This document shows positions 56,901-64,000 of a stretch of 64,000 nt of DNA, piece by piece (the first letter of the stretch is position 1; each line of letters starts with the position of its first letter). The position numbers were made by a program, and so were the translations under genes. The stretch is taken from NCBI GenBank assembly GCA_947462335.1, contig OX381710.1, positions 61,822,842-61,886,841 on the forward strand, written 5' to 3'. The DNA comes from Harmothoe impar. Its lineage: Eukaryota > Annelida > Polychaeta > Phyllodocida > Polynoidae. The notes beneath the pieces are model-generated. The model saw nothing but the letters and a program-made list of their open reading frames with translations, ran no database searches and was not told the DNA's origin.

Positions 56901-59524
56901 GTCCTTGTAGGTAATAACTCAGTGTGTTGTCCTTGTAGGTGCTAACTCAGTGTGTTGTCCTTGTAGGTGCTAACTCCAAGGCGGGGCAGGCGGGTGGCAG
57001 TAATCAGCAGTCGGGGCTACTACCTGAGAGCCTCATCTGGTCCTACATCGTGCAGCTCAGCTCCTCCCTACGCACCATCCACACGCACAGACTGGCGTGT
57101 CGCGTCATGGACCCCACCAAGATCCTGCTCACAGACAAGTCCCGGTCAGCACCACTCTATACACACAAATAGTCATAGATTAGAATCAAAAACATGTTAG
57201 TCATAATTACACTCCTAGAGCGACATGCTCAACAAGAAGCCACAAGTCACATTTCTAATACCGCCCTAGTGCATTACGGAAAGAGTACAGCTTTAACAAT
57301 TTTCTAATGTATATTCCAGGATCCGACTAAACTGTGCCGGAATCTTCGACGTGCTTAGTTTTGATCCCAACCAACAAAATCCAATGGCTATGATCCAGCA
57401 TTATCAAGTAAGTGGCATTTATCTGCATCCTTCCTGTTGGTCTTTACTTCTGACTACTAATATATGATATACATATTTGTGTGCAAATTAATGCCATCTC
57501 TTATTCTGATTCATTTTGAAAGAACTGTCAGTATGGTGTGTTAGAAAATCTGCTTTTCCATTGCAGCAAGAAGACTTGGTGTCCCTCGGCAAAGTGGTTT
57601 TGGCCTTGGCCTGCAACTCCGTCATCGGAATCCAAAGAGAACATATCCAAACGTCACTCGACCTAGTGTCGAGAAACTACTCTGCTGACCTAAAAAATCT
57701 CATATTGTATGGCTTATCATATGCTCATTCACAAATAATTTTAATAACAACAGTTGCATTTTATCTAGAATTTCATGGGTTATTGAGTTTTGGAGTATCA
57801 AAGTTAATCATAGCATACAATTGCGCACATTGTGAAGTAAATATCCGTTTCTGAAATACAAGAATGAAGACTTAACCTTCCATGGTTAAGTGAGAAATGG
57901 CCTAGGACATTAAACTGGCAGGAGGTTGACATGACTGATGGTGTTGTGTGTTGGTGCAGGTACCTGCTGACCCAGCAGCGGTTACGGAATGTGAACGACA
58001 TCATGCCCATGATCGGAGCACGCTTCTACACGCAGCTCGACGCGGCACAGCTCAGAAACGATGTACTAGAGAATGAAGTCTCCAAGGTAAACAAACCTAT
58101 GTTACATTATATAGTGCCCATATATGGGCGTACCTCTCTGAGGTCGGCGTAATGGATGAATTGTTGGAATGCTCACCATAATCTCGATGCAATTTATGTG
58201 AGAAATCGAAATACTACATTTACTTCTGAATTATGTAAAGTGACGTATAATGCGATTTCCCATTCACTTAAAGGAATTCCATGAGGACATTTGTAAACTC
58301 CGAAATGTGAACACTGACTCAATAACTAAGCGGGGGAAGACTGCAGCACTCAAAATATACTTTTTCCCACAGGAAATAGAGAATGGCCGGCTGGTCCGCC
58401 TGCTCGTCAAATTTGGAATTATCAACGACCGACCAGAGTGAGTTGACGTTTACTGTTTGATAAGTGGTTAACCATCTTATACATTGTGTTTTACCATCTT
58501 TCATTTTGATGGGCGTGGAAATATTGATATGAAAATAAATACAATAAATGGAAAGCTATCACGATGGGCACCGTGTGCCCCAAGTCTCAGTCCAGAGCTT
58601 GTACACCTCACCCTTAAATCATACCATCATTGGGTAAATTATATAAAATGGATCTTGAATAGATGTAAAGTAGATAACAAATGAATGATAGAGCAGCTTG
58701 TATGTAGCATTTACTGAGTGCTTGTGTGTCAGGTTCAACATGGACCCGTCGTGGTCAGAGACCGGAGACCGCTACATGCTGAAGCTGTTCAGAGATTACC
58801 TGTTTCACCAAGTCGATGAAAATGGGGCTCCGTGGTTGGACCTTGCTCATGTAGTACAGTCTTTAAACAAGGTAAGTTAAATTTGGATTCAGTTTCATAT
58901 TTGAGAAAAATCTATGTTATACTGACCTATAAGTATAAAAGTATCAGAAAATAAGATTTACAATAAAAAATAGATAACAACCTTTGATACAGCAGAGCGT
59001 CATAGATGATAGATCTGAGTGATTGACATCAGTTTGATGTAGTAAATGTTTGCAGGCGTGCGTCAATATTTACTGAGCCACATATCCTGTCTTTGAAATA
59101 CCTTATTTGACATAATTAGTGCACATCCCCTACCAAGCGCACACACCTCTTTTTGGGCTGATTTTTAGACTGAATAACCCGAAAAAATATTTCAAATTTT
59201 GGACTGCAATTTACCTCTAAACTACTATACATGTGTTTACAATAAATGCACTAATTTATGTCGAATATGGTATTACCAATTTTCCCATGGATAGTTTGTT
59301 GGTCTTTCGTCGACAAGTGAATCCGAGAAGGGCATGTTGTATGAGTTGTCTTTGTTCTGCAGCTGGATGCGGGGGTACCTGAGAAGGTGTGCTTGATGTC
59401 ACGTGACGAGCAGAGCGTGCTGGTGGTGACTTACGCTGACCTCAAACAGTGCTTCGAGTCGTCCATCGCAGAACTGCTGCAGACCAGTCAAACAACCAGC
59501 ACCGCACACGGCGGCTACTCCTAG
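50932..59524 (+). CDS. PAN3: PAN3, pseudokinase subunit of the PAN2-PAN3 deadenylase
   Basis: Fifteen exons join in phase to 688 aa: 50932-51027 (ATG), 51221-51328, 51751-51895, 52613-52761, 53113-53362, 53649-53810, 55661-55777, 56224-56364, 56967-57144, 57320-57407, 57567-57706, 57960-58086, 58373-58437, 58733-58871 and 59363-59524 (TAG). PAN3 recruits the PAN2 nuclease to poly(A) via poly(A)-binding protein. [10 protein letters not shown] (residues 71-80) is a PAM2-type motif for that contact. [10 protein letters not shown] opens the conserved part. A pseudokinase domain follows at about 250-530 ([47 protein letters not shown]), then a coiled coil (about 555-585) and the C-terminal knob ([38 protein letters not shown]). 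Exon 1 follows an acceptor (ttgcag at 50929), so an upstream exon, perhaps with the CCCH zinc finger, should exist but was not found. Confidence 0.95.
51975..52444. mobile_element. MULE-type MITE with 104-bp identical TIRs
   Basis: In PAN3 intron 3. Positions 51975-52078 and 52341-52444 are exact inverted copies by eye, 104 bp each (outer end tagtttcatgttcaaaccaa, inner end cgttttgggaac). The element is flanked by a perfect 9-bp direct repeat, aataatgac, at 51966-51974 and 52445-52453. Long TIRs with a 9-bp duplication are typical of Mutator-like elements. The 262-bp interior has no transposase. Identical arms imply recent insertion or arm correction. Confidence 0.93.
53981..55464. mobile_element. 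Element with ends gtgcctctacatgggta, split by a nested insertion
   Basis: In PAN3 intron 6. The left end gtgcctctacatgggta and right end tacccatgtagaggcac are exact 17-bp inverted repeats. The flanks are atgttt at 53975-53980 and 55465-55470, a 6-bp target duplication. The outer parts repeat tgtgtcgatttttag, as in the copy at 23095-23306. Its middle is interrupted by the element at 54075-55337. Confidence 0.85.
54075..55337. mobile_element. Nested TIR element, ends cagagatgccac
   Basis: This 1,263-bp element has inverted ends cagagatgccac and gtggcatctctg. It is flanked by atataa on both sides (54069-54074 and 55338-55343). It contains an 18-G run near 54979 and a cttcgcttgcgaagc foldback near 55240. 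No long ORF is present (the longest is about 134 codons on the minus strand at 54149-54553, without a recognisable transposase). The uninterrupted relative at 23095-23306 has a single atataa at the matching place. Confidence 0.85.
55976..56190. mobile_element. TACCGTA-type MITE next to PAN3 exon 8
   Basis: Starts taccgtaaatttccgctta and ends gttatacgtgggaattt. It ends about 35 bp before PAN3 exon 8 (56224), so it supplies part of the region where the branch point and pyrimidine tract should lie. Confidence 0.65.
56811..56976 (+). repeat. 28-bp minisatellite carrying the PAN3 exon 9 acceptor
   Basis: The unit gtgctaactcagtgtgttgt plus ccttgtag (28 bp) recurs so that ttgtccttgtag ends at 56826, 56854, 56882, 56910, 56938 and 56966. 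The last one is the acceptor that keeps PAN3 in frame, and the first ten bases of exon 9 (gtgctaactc) belong to the repeat. Two units carry gtaataactc instead. Reading from any upstream acceptor in the PAN3 phase meets TAA within one unit. Confidence 0.9.
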
Positions 59525-61100
59525 TGCCCCACACCACGCGCTGTGCCATCCTTACTCGGTCACCTGTTGACAACCACTGGTTTGCCAAAGGACCCAGGGA
59601 CAAGGGACTACTGTTATTGGATTTGAACCTGCTGTATGCTTCTACACCCTCGGCCCCCATGCCCCACCTGGTGGTGTGTGGGTGAACCTCCAGGTGCTCG
59701 GGTGTACCCGTGGTACACTTCCACACGTTTTAATGCTACAATGTTGGACTCAATGAGGGCATACTTAGGCAGCCAAGTACCGACCGGGGAGACTTTACGC
59801 CAGCGTTGAATGTAGTACACTGCTTGTGTTATGGCATATCTGCATGACGCTTGCAGGCGGAGGTGGGGGCAGCATTCCCACCTTGTCTTGTGCTCAGACT
59901 CTCATGTTATCAAAGATGTTGTCGGTGGTGACAGCATCCATGGTATTATCCCACTGCCCACAGTACGCGGAGTAGCTGCATGTTACATGTGTCAGCAGAG
60001 CCCAGACTTCCCTCACAGCTTGCTGTTACAAAGTGCACATCTTCCCATTGTAGACTGTACAGTGAACTGTGTCAGTGAGTCAACTCAACGCCCAAAATGG
60101 AATACATGTACTATCCTTATACTATGGATGGAGGAATATTGAAGATTGGATATTTATTTTTATCACAAGTCTCCCAGTTATTTTGGCCATGTGCTTGTGT
60201 GGTACAGAGTGGAGAGTAGGGACAGCGCCCAGTAGTGTGTAGACTAAAGTGCCTGTCTGTGCCGGACCCAGTGACTAGGGTAGTACCTCGAGGTGAGCCG
60301 TGATGAGGCTGCAGTTGGCTGCTTGGACGTCTGTGTACATGGTGTGCTGCCTGGTGTAGCCCAGTACTACCACCCCTCTATATACTACATGCTAAACTAC
60401 ACGTCAACACCCACACAGCCACTCTGGTGGTTGTCAGCAGTATGGGGAACAAGGCGGCAACTGGCGGTGGTTCTATGACTGTCGGTGACGAGGTGGTCAG
60501 TGGTGTGTGTGGAGAAGACTGCTTACGGATGAGTGCAGCTGTATATAACGACTGAGCCGGATACTGAATATGTATATAAATGCACATTTACTGTAGGCGT
60601 ACAGAGAAAGCGCAAACACAGAGTCGCTGCATTTGTAAGCAGTGACAAACGTCCTTTGGAAGACGGAGGAACTTAACAGATATCGCATATGGCAGCGTCA
60701 GTTACTGACAGGATCCCGAGCCGTACCAAAATTAAAAACTCATTTACCCTCTGTTCGCATTGTTTGTATCAAATTATGTTGGCCATACATAAGGGCTTGG
60801 TAACCGACCCTAGAGCTATATGGACAGCTATGCTGAAGGATACCATTGAGTGTCCAGGAAATAAAGAGACCAGTCTAGATTGGTCGCGACAAATCCGACC
60901 AATATATGCCACTTGATCCTAACGAGTAACCTGGACTGCAGGAACTTGGCGTTTGTAATAAACATGTAAATTCGGATTAAGTTGGATGTGGACGGATCCA
61001 CTTTGCTATTTTATCTCCTCTTTTATCGTCACCATTGCCATGGACAATGTTTTGTTAATAATGAGAAGACTTGGTGTTGAGTCAAAAGGGAAATAACAGT
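59525..61100 (+). other. PAN3 3' untranslated region and downstream flank
   Basis: No coding signal; the short frames here lack splice sites. AATAAA at 60957-60962 is the best poly(A) signal, about 1.43 kb after the stop. Confidence 0.5.
60957..60962 (+). promoter_or_regulatory. Candidate PAN3 poly(A) signal
   Basis: AATAAA in tttgtaataaacatg, the first canonical signal seen after the PAN3 stop codon. Confidence 0.5.
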
Positions 61101-62587
61101 CCGTATAGGTTATTGAAAGGAAGGACTAGGAGACAGATCATGTGAGCCTTAACGAGGGAAGACCTGACCCGATCCCTGGTTAGTAGAGACTTGTCGGGTT
61201 GACTGCAGACTGCCTGGTTGACATGTTACTGTATATAGTCTATTAAACCGATACGTGTGCCTGAGTGAATGTCTGCGTGCGTGAGGAGCCGTGAACGTCA
61301 AGATACTAGAGGTGCAATAGGTCCTCCAGCCGTGTGTAGCAGTCGTCAGTCACACAGTCCGCTCCTGTCTGCTCACACCCTCCACTCCCCCGTCCCCGAC
61401 ACTAGGCGCTGCACTCAGACAGCCACATTGACAGCCATCATTAAATAACTCTTCAGTGTATTCTGTTATCTCATGCTCAATACATGGTGTAATTTATCTC
61501 TTATTTGCTATTTGACTTTCATTCGATATCCAGGACCGGTTCCTGGCAAATCCGTATGCTGAGAGGTTTCACCTCTCTCTTGTTGATACGGATACTGGCA
61601 CTCAAGTAAATTTAACTAAGAATCATCTGGCGAAATTCAATGTTATGGGTTGTAAATTATTGACCACCGAAGTGTGCTGCGTCTGAATTATACTGTTGAT
61701 GTAGATAAATGCAAAAGAATATCGTCTTAGGTTAAAGCAATTATTGGTTGGTCCAGGAGGTATTCACAATTTTGAATTTTCCGATTTTACTTTTTCATTT
61801 TGAGTTCATAACTTTGGTGGAGGATATTCAACTTTTTTCTTCTGTTGCAAATGTTATGTTATAGTTAAATGCCTATATTATATCTGTCTAAAAATGACAT
61901 TTTATCCAATAATAGTCCTTCTTTAAAAAAAAGATGATTGCTGAGTAAAAGGGAATGCACTAGCGGCCCATTCTGATGTCTAAAGATAAGCCTATCTGGT
62001 ATTGAGCTTAAAACTCGTGCCTATTTCTTATACAATTTCAGATTGATTATTAATCGCTCTATATTATGTTTCCTATGTTATATGAATTTCACATTGCAGC
62101 ATACATATATATGTATATATATATTTAAATGTATGTTAATCGATTATACTGAATACTGTTATTTAATATTATGATTGTAAATTTTCTAACGGTCTTTGGA
62201 TCTTTTGACCCATAATAATGCCATGACAATCGAATGAAGACCAGATGATTTCTGACATTAGTATTATGTTCAAACATTACCCATCCAGTGGCCATGTCAT
62301 GCGTCTTAGTATTTCCCCCAGCTCTTGGTATGTCCTGTCCCCCGCCCCCCATGTAGGTCCTGTGGCAGGTGAGGGTGCAGACACTAGTAGTGGAGGAGGA
62401 CCGCATTCACCTTCTCCTCACACGTCTTTGGGTGTGAGAACACAGCGGCGGGTTGTTGTGATAAAAAGATATACTGCTCACTTGGCAATATTTTTAATGG
62501 AAATAAAATTTGCATTTAAATGGACAAATGTGTTTTGCTTGTTTTTTGTTAATGCAGGGACATAGGTGGCATCAGATACAAGCCGAG

Positions 62588-62862
62588 TACCGTAAATTCT
62601 TACATAACTCGCGGGTTATAAGCAAAGCAAACCCTAGCTATGGGTTATACATGTATACTGTTCTCAATATAGGTACGGGTACTGTCAATTTCCGAACCAA
62701 ACCTCTAGTGCGGGTTATACAATATTCACAAAGTCGGGGGGCGGGTAATACGAGGGTTTTTGGAAGTATAGAACAGTACAATTCGCAATTTTCAGACCCC
62801 AAATGCGGTTTATAGGATTCTCCCAAAGTTAGAATGCGGGTTATGCGCAGGAATTTACGGTA
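62588..62862. mobile_element. TACCGTA-type MITE with internal ggttatac repeats
   Basis: The left end taccgtaaattct and right end ggaatttacggta are inverted. Inside, gcgggttata recurs several times (62612, 62712, 62832), separated by words such as ttcagacccc and ccaaa. A partial second copy follows directly to about 62981. Confidence 0.7.
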
Positions 62863-63119
62863 TTAAGAGGGGTTTTGGAAGCACGAGGCTCCTAAAGTAG
62901 CAATTTTCAGAGCCCCACCCCCTACGGGTTATAGGGTTCCATAAAAGTATGGGTGTAGATAATACATTGGAATTTACAGTTGAGTGTCAAAATCAAACAA
63001 TGTCTCTAGTGCTACCATCTGTTTCGCGCATAACCGTACCCAGAGAATAAATCCAGAAGTCAAATCGGGTGCCCCTTGTAATATTTTTAACATTTTGTCT
63101 AATTTTTTTTTTTAAACTC

Positions 63120-63285
63120 TTAGTAATTAGGACATTAAAATCGATATTGCTCCCATGATGCACTTCACCCAAGGCGATTTTGTTGGGTCCTGGTCGGTAC
63201 TTTAATATGTTCGCACACGACGCCATGTTGTTGTCACGGCACCCCCAGATGCTGCACAGTATTGCCTGCAGCGAAGCTGCTGGTT
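63120..63285. repeat. Second copy of the repeat at 34520-34700
   Basis: Same ordered words as in PGK intron 10: attaaaatcgatat, gctcccatgatgca, cttcaccc, gattttgttgggtcc, tggtcggta, gccatgttg and gcgaagctgctggtt. Confidence 0.65.
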
Positions 63286-64000
63286 CCCCTACAAAGACAG
63301 TCTCTGTCCTCGCTCTACTCCAACTCTTACTGGAGGGGCATTAAGAATTGAACTGCTATCTGACCTCTTCAAAATCTAGAAAAAGTGACAAATGTGTTTG
63401 ATTTATAAGAATTGACATTTCGCTAACTTTTAAAGCAAATAAACTGTACGGCAATTGCCGGGTGGGAACCCTGCGAATGTCACTGATGTCTTTTACAGTT
63501 GAATTGTCAATAAAGAATTGTCGAACTCAGATCTTATTTATGTTACCAGCAATACAGACACAAACGCAATGACTTGACAATCAAAATAATTTATTTCTCT
63601 GGGATAATCTGATACAAGACTACATTTATTACCAGATATAAAATAGAATATACTAGTTATGTACAATATATACGTGGCAGTTGAGAATTGATTCCCAAAT
63701 AGGTTCCGGGGTGCACTCCGATACACATTAATATCTGGCGTTTCCATGACAACATAATGTAACAAGACCAATCAAAAGCAAGTGTCTTAATGTTCGATGT
63801 CTGGTTAAATTTACCACTTGAAAGTGAAGCGGATCCTAAGCTTTATACTTGATTAAATCCATTTCTTAGCTTTAGCTGACTCAAATTATCTGACGTCCTT
63901 AGTTTACAAACTTCCTTTGAAAATGTCTATTGCTGTTTTACATGCGGCGACTTAAAAGTTCTCATTCAAACACAAATTACTGCTCCATGATTGCTTGCTG

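Larger units (their letters stand above)
61101..64000. other. Right-edge stretch, repeats only
   Basis: AT-rich sequence without a convincing exon. It contains the MITE at 62588, the dispersed repeat at 63120-63285 shared with PGK intron 10, and no other structure I can support. Confidence 0.4.

Overview
This window is animal nuclear DNA. Its genes are split into many short exons with GT/AG borders, it contains metazoan phosphoglycerate kinase and PAN3 genes, and it is dense in short inverted-repeat transposons, minisatellites and long poly-G/poly-C runs. The look is that of an intron-rich, repeat-rich, probably marine, invertebrate; I cannot name the species. No bacterial, viral or toxin gene was seen.

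Layout: (1) 2.0-20.1 kb, minus strand: an unrecognised multi-exon gene, assembled from exons whose reading phases agree. Its introns hold a 2.9 kb and a 1 kb GC-rich minisatellite, and it runs off the left edge. (2) 20.1-25.7 kb: repeats, TIR elements and an orphan 210-codon ORF. (3) 25.7-31.9 kb, plus strand: a TRMU/MTU1-like gene (mitochondrial tRNA 2-thiouridylase family) that aligns along the family except for the first PP-loop exon. It lacks both cysteines that do the chemistry, so it looks like a pseudoenzyme. (4) 34.0-42.9 kb, minus strand: a complete 12-exon phosphoglycerate kinase (415 aa) with one GC-AG intron, tail to tail with (3); the two poly(A) signals lie about 40 bp apart. (5) 43-50.9 kb: no firm gene, but a striking array of palindromic units near 44.4-45.7 kb, two tRNA-like B boxes and many MITEs. 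(6) 50.9-59.5 kb, plus strand: PAN3, the pseudokinase adaptor of the PAN2-PAN3 deadenylase (688 aa from the first visible ATG). (7) 59.5-64 kb: PAN3 3'UTR, then repeats.

The genes show no functional grouping: one glycolytic enzyme, one mRNA-decay factor, one tRNA-thiolase relative and one unknown. The most unusual items are the catalytic-site-less TRMU relative, the palindromic array, a minisatellite that multiplies the 3' splice site of PAN3 exon 9, a MULE-type MITE with 104-bp identical inverted repeats, and nested TIR elements with clean target-site duplications. All exon borders were read by eye from splice motifs and phase; transcript data were not available.
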